Assembly (NCBI GenBank): GCA_004557905.1
Contig: SFFH01000041.1
Location: forward strand, 1-41,539
Reading direction: 5' to 3'
Source of the DNA: Clostridiales bacterium
GTDB taxonomy: Bacteria; Bacillota; Clostridia; Christensenellales; Aristaeellaceae
DNA: 41,539 nt
Position numbers and translations under genes: made by a program
Notes under the pieces: model-generated
Told to the model about the DNA's origin: nothing
Databases searched by the model: none
What the model saw: only the letters and a program-made list of their open reading frames with translations
Shown here: one piece after another, positions 22,078 through 30,195 of the stretch
Layout of the letters: every line of letters begins with the position of its first letter
Position numbering within the stretch: position 1 is the first letter of the stretch

Positions 22078-23739
22078 ATGAAGAATCAGAAGCTGCTTGC
22101 GCTCGTCATGGCGCTCGTGCTGGCGCTCACCGTCGCTGCGGCGGGCATGGCCGAGACCCTGACCGGCGAAGCCGAGGGCTTTGGCGGCCCGATCAAGGCG
22201 GAAGTGACCGTCGAGAACGGGGCCATCACCGCCCTCACCCTGACCGGCGAGGCTGAGACCCCGGCCATCGGCGGCGTTGCGCTGGAGACCCTGACCGAGG
22301 CCATCAAGGCCGCAGGCACCATCGAGGGCGTGGACGGCGTGACCGGCGCGACCTGGACCAGCAACGGCGCGTTTGCCGCGATCAAGAACGCCCTGGGCAT
22401 TGAGGAAGCCGCTGAGGAGGCGGCCGTGGAGGCCGTGACGGCCAGCGGCCTCAAGCACGGCGTCGGTGTGGTCGGCACCCCGCGCCTGGGCCCGGGCAAG
22501 GATGCCAATGAGGTTCCGGTGTACTCCTTCAACGAGGTCATTGCTTACGCCATCGTGGACAGCGACAACCGCATCGTCGATCTCGAGGTGGACATCGTAG
22601 AGGTCATCACCCCGAACCATGACGAGTCCAACGAGGGCGACAACTTCATGGCCGGCTGGCCGGGCCAGAGCTACAACAGCGACGCCGACGGCGACGGCGT
22701 GGTGGACGGCCTGCTGGAGGAGACCGAGGACATCTTCACCACCGAGACCCTGTCCTGGCTGAGCAAGCGCCAGAAGGGCTCCGGCTACAAGATGAACTCC
22801 GGCACCTGGGAGCAGGAGATGGACATCTTCGAGAACTTCTTCAAGGGCAAGACCGTCGAGGAGATCGAGGCCTGGAACGCGAAGTTCTGCTCCGATCTGA
22901 ACGGCCGCCCGCTGACCGCCGCCTCCACCAAGGATGCGGACGTGGCGAAGTTCTCCGCGCTCACCGATGAGGAGAAGACCGTCAACGACGCGATCTCCGG
23001 CGCGACCATGTCCCTGACCGACCCGCACGGCGACATCATCGCCGCCATCCGCAAGGCCGTGGCCAACGCCGTCCCGATGCGCGACGTGAAGAGCATCGCG
23101 AAGATCGGTCTGGGCGTCAACGTGATGCCGCGCCTCGGCCCGGGCAAGGACGACCAGGATGTGCCGTGCTACAGCCTGAACACCGCCGTCGCCGCGGTCT
23201 GCTATGACGCGGACGGCAAGGTGGTCGACATGTTTGCGGACGTGCTCGAGGTCATCACCCCGAACCACGACGGCGCGGACGACAACGCCTTCACCGGCTG
23301 GCCGGGCCAGAGCTACAACGCGGACGTCGACGCGGACGGCAAGGTGGACGAGGTCTGGACGCAGACCGAGGAAACCTTCCTTGAGCAGATTGCCGCGTTC
23401 AAGACCAAGCGTGAGCTGGGCAGCAAGTACAAGATGAACTCCGACACCTGGGTGGGCGAGATGACCGCCTATGAGGGCGCGATGATCGGCAAGACCACCG
23501 AGGAGATCTCCGCCTGGGTGGCGGCCTGCTTCTCCGACGTGAACGGCCGCGCGCTGCACGGCACCTCCACCAAGGAGGCGGACATCGCCAAGTACGAGAC
23601 CATGACCGACGCGCAGAAGGCTGAGATGGACGCCATCTCCACCGCCACCATGGCGCTGCGCGACCCGCACGGCGACATCCTGACCGCCATCGAGCAGGCG
23701 GACGCCGCCGCGAAGGCCGTCGATATCACCGTCGAGTAA
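22078..23739 (+). CDS. Exported multi-repeat FMN-binding protein
   Basis: 553 residues. A signal peptide (1-25, cleavage after AGMA) is followed by an FMN-binding domain (about 26-106) with flavinylation motif D86-GVTGA-T92. Two tandem repeats of about 210 residues follow (about 124-330 and 342-545), sharing LGPGKD, EVITPNHD, GWPGQSYN, YKMNS.TW, FSDVNGR-type and RDPHGDI-type blocks. Each repeat ends in a motif like the FMN-attachment site: D304-AISGA-T310, which fits Dxx(S/T)GAT, and DAISTAT with Thr524, in which Gly is replaced. Each repeat also holds an EF-hand-like loop DxDxDGxxD (202-210 and 416-424). GGAGG lies 8 bases before the ATG. It likely acts in extracellular electron transfer; no ApbE or membrane partner is in the window. 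Confidence 0.85.
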   Translation: MKNQKLLALVMALVLALTVAAAGMAETLTGEAEGFGGPIKAEVTVENGAITALTLTGEAETPAIGGVALETLTEAIKAAGTIEGVDGVTGATWTSNGAFAAIKNALGIEEAAEEAAVEAVTASGLKHGVGVVGTPRLGPGKDANEVPVYSFNEVIAYAIVDSDNRIVDLEVDIVEVITPNHDESNEGDNFMAGWPGQSYNSDADGDGVVDGLLEETEDIFTTETLSWLSKRQKGSGYKMNSGTWEQEMDIFENFFKGKTVEEIEAWNAKFCSDLNGRPLTAASTKDADVAKFSALTDEEKTVNDAISGATMSLTDPHGDIIAAIRKAVANAVPMRDVKSIAKIGLGVNVMPRLGPGKDDQDVPCYSLNTAVAAVCYDADGKVVDMFADVLEVITPNHDGADDNAFTGWPGQSYNADVDADGKVDEVWTQTEETFLEQIAAFKTKRELGSKYKMNSDTWVGEMTAYEGAMIGKTTEEISAWVAACFSDVNGRALHGTSTKEADIAKYETMTDAQKAEMDAISTATMALRDPHGDILTAIEQADAAAKAVDITVE

Positions 23740-23752
23740 ATAATGCGCAAAG

Positions 23753-23787
23753 AGGAGCTGTCTCTTTTGAGGAGGCAGCTCCTTTTT
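23753..23787 (+). terminator. Terminator after the multi-repeat FMN protein gene
   Basis: Stem AGGAGCTG (23753-23760)/CAGCTCCT (23776-23783) followed by a T-run, 14 bp beyond the stop codon. Confidence 0.88.
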
Positions 23788-23839
23788 CATAGGATAAGAT
23801 GCGCGGACAAAGGTGCTTTAGGGGGATTAAGGGCACGAA

Positions 23840-23883
23840 GGACCTCATCCGCCCTTCGGGCACCTTCCCCAGAGGGGAAGGCT
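23840..23883 (-). repeat. CTTCCCC-hairpin repeat, copy 2
   Basis: On the minus strand CTTCCCCTCTGGGGAAGG, then GCCCGAAGGGC and GGATGAGGTCC, matching copy 1 at 18297-18350 with a changed but still paired second hairpin. It lies between the convergent FMN protein and citF genes. Confidence 0.8.
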
Positions 23884-23914
23884 GGTTTACTGCGCAGCTG
23901 CTTGACAGTCTTGC

Positions 23915-23944
23915 AAGGACGCAAGGCCGAAGCCCAGCGTCCTT
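23915..23944 (-). terminator. Hairpin after citF, possible operon terminator
   Basis: AAGGACGC (23915-23922) pairs with GCGTCCTT (23937-23944), with inner GGC/GCC. It lies 43 bp beyond the citF stop. No T-run follows on the minus strand, so intrinsic termination is uncertain. Confidence 0.4.
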
Positions 23945-23987
23945 TCCGTATTGAAGAAGACTCAATAGAGAATCAGGAGGAGGTAAG

Positions 23988-25550
23988 TTAATCGTCGAAG
24001 GAGAAAGGTTTGATCTGACGAACCACGTCGAGGATGGTGCCGTCGCGCGCCTCGAGCACGGCGACGACCTTGTCCTCAAACTGCACCGGATCGGGGCGGC
24101 CGACCATGGAATACGCCTTTTCCTTCAAGCTCTCGATGGTGACGTGCGGGATGCCCGCGTCGTCGAGGCACTTGATCAGGTCCGGGCGCAGCGGGTTGAC
24201 CGCGATGCCGTAATCGGTGACCAGCACGTCCACGCAGTCGCCCGGGGTGGTGACGGTCACGACGTTCTCGCAGACGGTCGCCATGCGGCCGCGCACCAGC
24301 GGGGTGACGATGATGCAGACCTTGGAGCCCGCCGCGGTGTCCGGGTGTCCGCCCGGCGCGCCGCGCAGCACGCCGTCCGAGCCGGTCAGCACGTTGACGT
24401 TGAAGCCGGTATCGATCTCCAGCGCTGCCAGCACGACGAAGTCCAGCTTGTTGACGAACGCGCCCTTGTTCGCCGGGTTGGCGTACTGGCTGGCGCTCAT
24501 CTCAAAGTGGTTCGGGGTCTGGTTGATGGAATTGACGGCGTCCAGGTCGAAGTCCTGCACGTCGATGACCTTGCCGATCTTGCCCTTCTTGAGCAGCTCG
24601 ACCATCGGCTTGCAGATGCCGCCGATCGCCCAGCCCATTTTGATGCCGCGCTCATCCATGTACTTTTCCAGGAAGAGGTTGGCCGCCAGGCTCGGGCCGC
24701 CGACGCCGGTCTGGAAGGAGAAGCCGTCCTTAAAGTACGGCGTGGAGGCGATGACCTTCGCCACGTTCTCCGCCATCATCAGGTCGCGCGGGTTCTGGGA
24801 GATGCGCGCGGCGGCGGAGGCGATCTTCTTCGGGTTGCCGATGGAATCGACGACGACGACCGCGTCCACGTCGATCGCCTCGACGGAGGCCGGCATGTTC
24901 GGGAAGTCCACCAGGCAGTCAGTGATGACGACCACGTGATCGGCGTACTTCGCGTCGGTCATGGCGTAGCCCATGGAGCCGCAGTTGCTCTTGCCGCCGA
25001 TGCCGCGGCTGTTGCCCACGCAGTCCGAGGTCGGCGCGCCGACAAACGCGATGTCGATGTGCACCTCGCCCGCCTCGATGGCGCGCGGGCGGCCGCCGTG
25101 GCTGCGGATGATCGCGGTGGTCTTCAGCTTGCCCTCGGACACCACCTGGCCCATGCGGCCGCGGATGCCGGAGGTCTGAATGCCGATGACCTTGCCCTCT
25201 TCGATGTAGTCGGCGATCAGGTCGTGCGCCGCGCCCAGGGAGGAAGCCGCGATGGTCAGGTCCTTGAGGCCCAGCTCCTCGATGGCGGCCTTCATGACCA
25301 TGTTGACCACATAGTCGCCCTCGCGCAGGTGATGGTGGAAGGAGAAGGTCATGCCGTCCCTGGCGCCGCACTGGCGAAGCGCATCCGCGATGGAATCCAC
25401 GATCTTGCTCTCCTGCGGGGCCTCATAGCGGCGGGTCTTCGGCGCGGCCTTCTGGATGTACTTGCCATCCATGTAGTTCTTGCCCTGATAGACTTCCTTG
25501 CCATTTTCAAGCAGGAAATCCGGGATTTCGCGTCCTACTGCATTTTTCAT
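23988..25550 (-). CDS. citF: Citrate lyase alpha subunit (citrate:ACP transferase)
   Basis: 520 residues. CitF swaps the acetyl group on the CitD prosthetic group for citrate, giving citryl-ACP. It opens NAVGREIPDFLLENGKEVYQGK, typical of the family, and carries TFSFHHHLREGDYVVNMVM, GIRGRMGQVVSEGKLKTTAIIRSHGGRPRAIEAGEVHIDIAF and LTGSDGVLRGAPGGHPDTAAGSK, the CoA-transferase-like core. Its ATG overlaps the citE TGA stop (ATGA). It is last in the tctC-tctB-tctA-abrB-citDEF unit. Full length with no defects; cytoplasmic, in the CitDEF complex. Confidence 0.97.
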   Translation of the reverse strand: MKNAVGREIPDFLLENGKEVYQGKNYMDGKYIQKAAPKTRRYEAPQESKIVDSIADALRQCGARDGMTFSFHHHLREGDYVVNMVMKAAIEELGLKDLTIAASSLGAAHDLIADYIEEGKVIGIQTSGIRGRMGQVVSEGKLKTTAIIRSHGGRPRAIEAGEVHIDIAFVGAPTSDCVGNSRGIGGKSNCGSMGYAMTDAKYADHVVVITDCLVDFPNMPASVEAIDVDAVVVVDSIGNPKKIASAAARISQNPRDLMMAENVAKVIASTPYFKDGFSFQTGVGGPSLAANLFLEKYMDERGIKMGWAIGGICKPMVELLKKGKIGKVIDVQDFDLDAVNSINQTPNHFEMSASQYANPANKGAFVNKLDFVVLAALEIDTGFNVNVLTGSDGVLRGAPGGHPDTAAGSKVCIIVTPLVRGRMATVCENVVTVTTPGDCVDVLVTDYGIAVNPLRPDLIKCLDDAGIPHVTIESLKEKAYSMVGRPDPVQFEDKVVAVLEARDGTILDVVRQIKPFSFDD

Positions 25551-26461
25551 ACCAGATCCCCCTCATACATGCCGCAGGCCTTGGCCAGCCTCAGCGTTCT
25601 CTCCGCGCCCGGAATGAAGGCGACGTCGACCATCTTGCCGTTGACCGTGAACACGCCGATGCCGGCAGCCGCGGCCTCGCGGAAGGCGCTGACCATCGCC
25701 TCGGCCTGAAGGACCTCCTTCTCGGTCGGCGCGAAGATCTCGTGCACCAGGCGAATCTGTTTCGGGTTGATCAGGCTCTTGCCGTCAAAGCCCATTGCCT
25801 TGTTCTGGCGAACCTCGGCCTCAAAGCCCTCGTTGTCATCCAGGTCGGTAAACACGGTGTCAAAGCATTGGATGCCCGCCGCGCGCGCGGCGATGAGCAT
25901 CTGGCCGCGGGCGACCATCATGTCGATGCCGGAGGGATCAAACTTGGTCTGCATGCACTTGCGGAAGTCGCCGCCGGAGATGGCCACGCCGAACATGCGC
26001 TCGGAGGCGGCGCAGATTTCGTAGGCGTTGAGGATGCCCTTGGGGCTCTCCAGCGCGGCCATGAGCAGCGTGCGGCCCTCCTCCACGCCGAATTCTCGCT
26101 CGGCAGCCAGGACATGCGCTTCAACGGTCTTCACGTCCTGCGCGCTTTCGCACTTGGCGATGCGGATGCCGTCCGCGCCGCCGGCGACGCACACACGGAT
26201 ATCCTCCTGCCAGTGCGGGGTGTCCAGGCCGTTGATGCGCACGATGACCTCGGTGTCGCCGTAATCAATCGTCGTCAGCGCATGATACAGGGAAAAGCGG
26301 GCGGCGTCCTTCTGGTTCTCGGCAACAGCGTCCTCGAGGTCCAGCATGATGGAGTCGCAGCCGTAGATGTACGCATCCTTGATGAGGCCCGGCTTCTGCG
26401 CGTTCATGAACATCATGGTGCGGCGCAGGCGGAAGCGCTCCGGCTTCGGTCTCTTGATCAC
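25547..26461 (-). CDS. citE: Citrate lyase beta subunit (citryl-ACP lyase)
   Basis: 304 residues. CitE cleaves citryl-ACP into oxaloacetate and acetyl-ACP. The HpcH/HpaI TIM-barrel features are clear: LRRTMMFMNAQKPGLIKDAYIYGCDSIMLDLEDAV, VRINGLDTPHWQEDI, GIRIAKCESAQDV, LMAALESPKGILNA (metal-binding Glu) and GKSLINPKQI. The start is GTG at 26461: it overlaps the citD TGA stop (GTGA), and GGGGAGG lies 9 bases upstream; the longer frame reads back through citD. Overlap on both sides indicates tight translational coupling with citD and citF. Confidence 0.97.
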   Translation of the reverse strand: MIKRPKPERFRLRRTMMFMNAQKPGLIKDAYIYGCDSIMLDLEDAVAENQKDAARFSLYHALTTIDYGDTEVIVRINGLDTPHWQEDIRVCVAGGADGIRIAKCESAQDVKTVEAHVLAAEREFGVEEGRTLLMAALESPKGILNAYEICAASERMFGVAISGGDFRKCMQTKFDPSGIDMMVARGQMLIAARAAGIQCFDTVFTDLDDNEGFEAEVRQNKAMGFDGKSLINPKQIRLVHEIFAPTEKEVLQAEAMVSAFREAAAAGIGVFTVNGKMVDVAFIPGAERTLRLAKACGMYEGDLV

Positions 26462-26760
26462 TTGATGACACCTCCCCACGGAATGCCCGCCGCGCTCTTG
26501 TCGCAGCTGCGGAAGACAGCGCACTCCACGCGCGCCTTGAGCGTGCAGTCCAGCGCGCCCTTGTCCACCACCGTCACGCGGCCCTCGGTCACGCCCAGGC
26601 GGCCAAGGGTTTCCAGCACGGTCGCCTTGATCTGGCGGCCATACTGATTCATGACACTGGAGGAAATATCCAGCTCGATGCCGTTTGTGCCCGGCTCGAC
26701 GGTGACCATCGCGTCGCTCGATTCGAGCGTGCCGGCCACGGCGTTCTTTTCAATCTGCAT
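26458..26760 (-). CDS. citD: Citrate lyase acyl carrier protein (gamma subunit)
   Basis: 100 residues. Ser14 in AGTLESSDAMVTVEPG is the attachment point for the 2'-(5''-phosphoribosyl)-3'-dephospho-CoA arm that carries acetyl and citryl groups. SSVMNQYGRQIKATVLETLGRLGV is the conserved middle. ATG at 26760 is chosen because the family starts near MQIEKNAVAG and AGGGAA precedes by a few bases. The arm is expected to be made and attached by the citXG product (32612-33994) and acetylated by citC (34175-35230). The 102-bp gap upstream to the AbrB-like gene shows no convincing terminator, so one transcript from tctC is plausible. Confidence 0.96.
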   Translation of the reverse strand: MQIEKNAVAGTLESSDAMVTVEPGTNGIELDISSSVMNQYGRQIKATVLETLGRLGVTEGRVTVVDKGALDCTLKARVECAVFRSCDKSAAGIPWGGVIK

Positions 26761-26862
26761 ATTGTTCCCTGCCTTTGTTATGAAGTCTCTGTGCAAAGCA
26801 TCAACCTCGGACCGGGAGGCCGGAGGATGAACAGCATTTCTTCAGCGATGCAGGCCGCTTTC

Positions 26863-27906
26863 TCATGCAAGCAGGTGCACCACGAAGCTCAGAATGGAGG
26901 GGAAAACCAGCACCACGGTCACCAGCCGCAGCACCTGCAGGACGCACAGCTTGGCGCTGTTTACGCCCAGATCGGCGCTGATGAGCGCCATATCGCTCGC
27001 CCCCGCAGGCGTGGCGGCGAGCAAGCCCTCCGTATGGTCAAAGCAGCCCGTCTTCCACAGCAGCGTGCCCACGCCGAAGCAGACGATCATGTAGGCGGTC
27101 ACCAGGATGACGACCGGCACGCCGAGGTGCATCAGCGTCCGGATCTGCTCGGCGCCGATGCACGCGCCGACATACGCGCCGGAGAGCAGCTGCGCGCACT
27201 TCCTGAGGAAGCGCGGCATCTGCGCCTTGCCGGGGAACGCGCAGGCGAACACGATGCTGCCCAGCGTCGCAAAGCCCATCGTACCGGAGGGCATGGGAGA
27301 AATCTTGCCGATCAGGCCGCATACCGCGGCGACGGCAAAGGTGAGCGCGACATATGGAATCTGAAAGCTCTTTTTGGATTTCTTTTTGACCGCTTCCGTC
27401 TTTTCCCCGCCCCCGCCGGCCACCAGCCGGATCAGCAGCGGAAACACACCGATGCCCAGCACAAGGCGGATGAACTGCATGGTCACCACAATGGAGGGGT
27501 CCGCGCCCATGTCGGCGGCGATCATCGGGATATCGCTGATGCCGCCGGGCACGCAGCACATCAGGGCCGTCATCAGGTCCATCGTGCCGGTTGCGTAGAT
27601 GAGCAGGCCCGCGGCAATATTGACCACCAGCAGACACGGGATCAGGATCAGCGCAGGCCTGAGCACCGTCTTCATTTCTCTGACGTCGTCCCGCGTGATG
27701 CCCGCGCCGATGAACGCGCCCGCGATGATCTGCGCGATGGTCTTCGCCGGAGAGGGCATGTAGCTCTGCTGCGTCAGCACGCCCAGCAGACAGCTGCCGA
27801 TGACCGCGCCGACCATCATGCCGCCGGGCAGATGGATTCTGTCCAGCAGACAGCCGACCGCCAGCGCGCAAAGGATCGTCAGCAGGAGCTGTGCTCCATG
27901 CCCCAT
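26863..27906 (-). CDS. AbrB-family integral membrane protein (putative transporter)
   Basis: 347 residues, about ten hydrophobic segments in two similar halves. Each half has the membrane-AbrB duplication pattern: PGGMMVGAVIGSCLLG..AGAFIGAGI and LSGAYVGACIGAEQI, and the paired CVPGGISDIPMIAADMG and ATPAGASDMALISADLG blocks with LRLVTVVLVFPS at the end. ATG at 27906 is preferred (GGGGTGA 8 bases upstream) over a longer frame. This family is unrelated to the DNA-binding AbrB protein and was named from an ammonia monooxygenase annotation that is not functional evidence. Its place between tctA and citD suggests a part in tricarboxylate, oxaloacetate or acetate movement, but that is inference. Confidence 0.85.
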   Translation of the reverse strand: MGHGAQLLLTILCALAVGCLLDRIHLPGGMMVGAVIGSCLLGVLTQQSYMPSPAKTIAQIIAGAFIGAGITRDDVREMKTVLRPALILIPCLLVVNIAAGLLIYATGTMDLMTALMCCVPGGISDIPMIAADMGADPSIVVTMQFIRLVLGIGVFPLLIRLVAGGGGEKTEAVKKKSKKSFQIPYVALTFAVAAVCGLIGKISPMPSGTMGFATLGSIVFACAFPGKAQMPRFLRKCAQLLSGAYVGACIGAEQIRTLMHLGVPVVILVTAYMIVCFGVGTLLWKTGCFDHTEGLLAATPAGASDMALISADLGVNSAKLCVLQVLRLVTVVLVFPSILSFVVHLLA

Positions 27907-27955
27907 AGCAATCACCCCGGATTCTTTACGGTTTCTGAACGGTCCGGATTCACCA

Positions 27956-27981
27956 GTGCGCCTGCCTCCCGGCAGGCGCAC
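27956..27981 (-). other. Strong hairpin between tctA and the AbrB-like gene
   Basis: Perfect 11-bp stem GTGCGCCTGCC (27956-27966)/GGCAGGCGCAC (27971-27981) with a four-base loop, inside the 119-bp gap. No T-run follows in either direction, so it may protect or attenuate the mRNA rather than terminate it. Confidence 0.65.
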
Positions 27982-28025
27982 CGGCTTATCCATGAAGAAG
28001 CGAATCGTCTCGCCGATTCGGTGAA

Positions 28026-29543
28026 TCAGGCCTTCTTTTTCTTCTTGCTGATCAGCGGCATGACGATCGGGCTAACGAGCAGCACGATGCACACGATGAT
28101 CAGGACGAAGGCGATCGGATGCTGCACCGGGCTGAACATCGCAAAGATGTTCGCCTTGCTCATCAGGTAGCCGCGGGAGAAGTTCTGCTCGCACATGTTG
28201 CCCAGCACCAGGCCCAGAACGATGGCGGCGCTGTTGAGGTGGCAGGCGCGAACGATCAGGCCCAGCACGCCGGCCAGCACCATGATCTGCACGCTGGTGG
28301 CGGACATCTGGTCGCCGTAGGTGCCGATGAGCGCCAGCATGAGGATGATCGGTCCGAGGTAGGAATACGGAATGGCCAGGATCTGCGCGAACACCTTCGC
28401 GATGCCCATGGCGACGATGACCATCAGGATGTTGGTGACGATCATGGTCATGAAGGTCGCGGACAGATAGGTCGGCTGGTTGGTCAGCAGCAGCGGTCCA
28501 AGCTGGACGCCCTTGAGCGTCAGCGCGGACATCATGACCGCAGCGGCGTTGCCGCCCGGGATGCCCAGGGAGAGCAGCGGCACCATCGCGCCGCCGGTCG
28601 CGGCGTTGTTGGAGGCCTCAGAGGCGGCGATGCCGTCGATGATGCCCGTGCCGAACTTCTCCGGATGCTTGGAAAGCTTCGTCTCCATCGTGTAGCACAT
28701 GAAGGACGCGATGGTCGCGCCGGCGCCCGGCAGGATGCCGACCACGGTGCCGACCACGGAGCAGCGCAGCATCGTCCACTTGATGCTCCAGATCTCCTTG
28801 AGGCTCGGCATCTTGGTGTTCACCTTGCCGCCGGTGATGCCGTCCTCCGCGGAAATGCGCTTCTTCTTCGGATCAGTCTGCTTGAAGACCTCGGTCACCG
28901 CGAACAGACCGATGAGCACCGGAATCATGTCGATGCCGGCCAGCAGGTTGCGGCTGCCGAAGGTCAGGCGCTGCACGGCGTACATCTTGTCCTGGCCCAC
29001 GCAGGCAAGCAGCAGGCCCAGCAGGCCGGAGATGATGCAGGTGAGGATGTGGTCGCTGTCAAGGCACGTCAGGATGGACAGTCCCATGAAGGTCACGGCG
29101 AACAGGTCGCTCGGGCCGAAGGACAGCGCAGCCTTGGTCAGCGGCTGGGACAGCAGGAACATGGCGACGGCGGAGATGAGGCCGCCGATGGCGGAGGCCA
29201 GCAGCGCCACGCCCAGGGCCTTGCCCGCCTCGCCGCGCTGCGCCATCGGATAGCCGTCAAACGTGGTCGGCGCGGAGGAGGGAACGCCCGGAATCTTGAA
29301 GAGGATTGCGGTGATCGAGCCGCCGGTGATGGACGAGCAGTAGATCGCCGTCAGGAAGACGATGGCCGGAATCGGCTCCATCGTGTAGGTAAAGGTCAGG
29401 CCCAGCGCAACGGCCATGGTCGCGGAGACGCCCGGGAGGGCGCCGAAGATCGTGCCCAGGACGATGGCCAGCAGGACCATCAGGAACATGCCGGGATTGA
29501 AGACAGCCGCCAAACCGGAGGCAAGAAGTTCACCCATACTCAT
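28026..29543 (-). CDS. tctA: Tripartite tricarboxylate transporter, large membrane subunit TctA
   Basis: 505 residues, about 12 membrane segments. The conserved TctA opening GTIFGALPGVSATMAVALGLTFTYTMEPIPAIVFLTAIY is followed by the family signature SSITGGSITAILFKIPGVPSSAPTTFDGYPMAQRGEAGKALG and later GILPGAGATIASFMCY and AASEASNNAATGGAMVPLLSLGIPG. It is the substrate-translocating subunit of the secondary, cation-driven TTT system. GGAGG lies 11 bases before the ATG. It follows tctB by 19 bp. Confidence 0.97.
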   Translation of the reverse strand: MSMGELLASGLAAVFNPGMFLMVLLAIVLGTIFGALPGVSATMAVALGLTFTYTMEPIPAIVFLTAIYCSSITGGSITAILFKIPGVPSSAPTTFDGYPMAQRGEAGKALGVALLASAIGGLISAVAMFLLSQPLTKAALSFGPSDLFAVTFMGLSILTCLDSDHILTCIISGLLGLLLACVGQDKMYAVQRLTFGSRNLLAGIDMIPVLIGLFAVTEVFKQTDPKKKRISAEDGITGGKVNTKMPSLKEIWSIKWTMLRCSVVGTVVGILPGAGATIASFMCYTMETKLSKHPEKFGTGIIDGIAASEASNNAATGGAMVPLLSLGIPGGNAAAVMMSALTLKGVQLGPLLLTNQPTYLSATFMTMIVTNILMVIVAMGIAKVFAQILAIPYSYLGPIILMLALIGTYGDQMSATSVQIMVLAGVLGLIVRACHLNSAAIVLGLVLGNMCEQNFSRGYLMSKANIFAMFSPVQHPIAFVLIIVCIVLLVSPIVMPLISKKKKKA

Positions 29544-29562
29544 AATACAGCCGCCTCCTTAC

Positions 29563-30105
29563 TTAAAAGATGCTCTTGACCGCGCCGATGACGGACTCCA
29601 TCCACAGCGCGAAGTTGCGCAGGAAGCCGATCGTGCCGCGCGGCAGGTTGACGCTGAGCATGCCATTGAAGATAATGTACAGCACCAGCGTGATGCAGAC
29701 GGAGGCGATCGCCAGCCTCGGGAGCTTCTTCTCGCCCAGCAGCATGCCGTAGAAGAAGAGCACAAGGGCGGAGGTCACCATGAAGCCCAGCGTCTCCAGC
29801 AGCAGGGAGGCCACCACCATGATGACGATGCCGCGGAAGATCTTGCCCTTGAGAAACTCCGGAATGCTCTTGACAAACGCGGAGATGGAAAACTCGGGAT
29901 TGCCCTTGTTCTTGCGGATAATCTGAATGATGTTGATGATCAGGCAGATCTCCAGCAGAATGATGATCGTCTTGGGCCACACATCCGGCTGAAGGACGAA
30001 GGGGTTCTTGGCCACCTTCGCGGGGACCGCCGCCTCCAGCACATGCGTGAAGTATGTGAAGCCAAGGAAGATGAAGAGCAGAATGTTGATAATCAGTTCA
30101 AACAC
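29563..30105 (-). CDS. tctB: Tripartite tricarboxylate transporter, small membrane subunit TctB
   Basis: 180 residues with four to five hydrophobic segments (about 5-22, 45-62, 92-122, 133-150), as in TctB proteins, which are poorly conserved in sequence. Identity rests on length, topology and its place between tctC and tctA. The start is GTG at 30105 (MFELIINILLF); AGGAG lies about 13 bases upstream. Confidence 0.9.
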   Translation of the reverse strand: MFELIINILLFIFLGFTYFTHVLEAAVPAKVAKNPFVLQPDVWPKTIIILLEICLIINIIQIIRKNKGNPEFSISAFVKSIPEFLKGKIFRGIVIMVVASLLLETLGFMVTSALVLFFYGMLLGEKKLPRLAIASVCITLVLYIIFNGMLSVNLPRGTIGFLRNFALWMESVIGAVKSIF

Positions 30106-30130
30106 AGTGCCGCAACTCCTTTGTCATTTA

Positions 30131-30159
30131 GGAAAGAGGGAGAAAATCCCCCTCTTTCC
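30131..30159 (-). other. Hairpin between tctC and tctB
   Basis: GGAAAGAGGG (30131-30140) pairs with CCCTCTTTCC (30150-30159). It lies 37-65 bp after the tctC stop and just before the tctB ribosome site. No T-run follows on the minus strand. A stem in this position commonly stabilises the upstream binding-protein mRNA, so binding protein may be made in excess of the membrane subunits. Confidence 0.6.
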
Positions 30160-30195
30160 CTGTCAGTTTTCGTAAAGAATCCGTGAAGCTTGCGC

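Noticed and set aside
21172..23790. 872-codon open frame on the minus strand across the MATE and FMN protein genes
   Set aside because: It is antisense to two well-supported genes, is His/Arg/Gly/Asp-rich with no domain, and crosses their intergenic region; typical by-product of GC-rich coding DNA.
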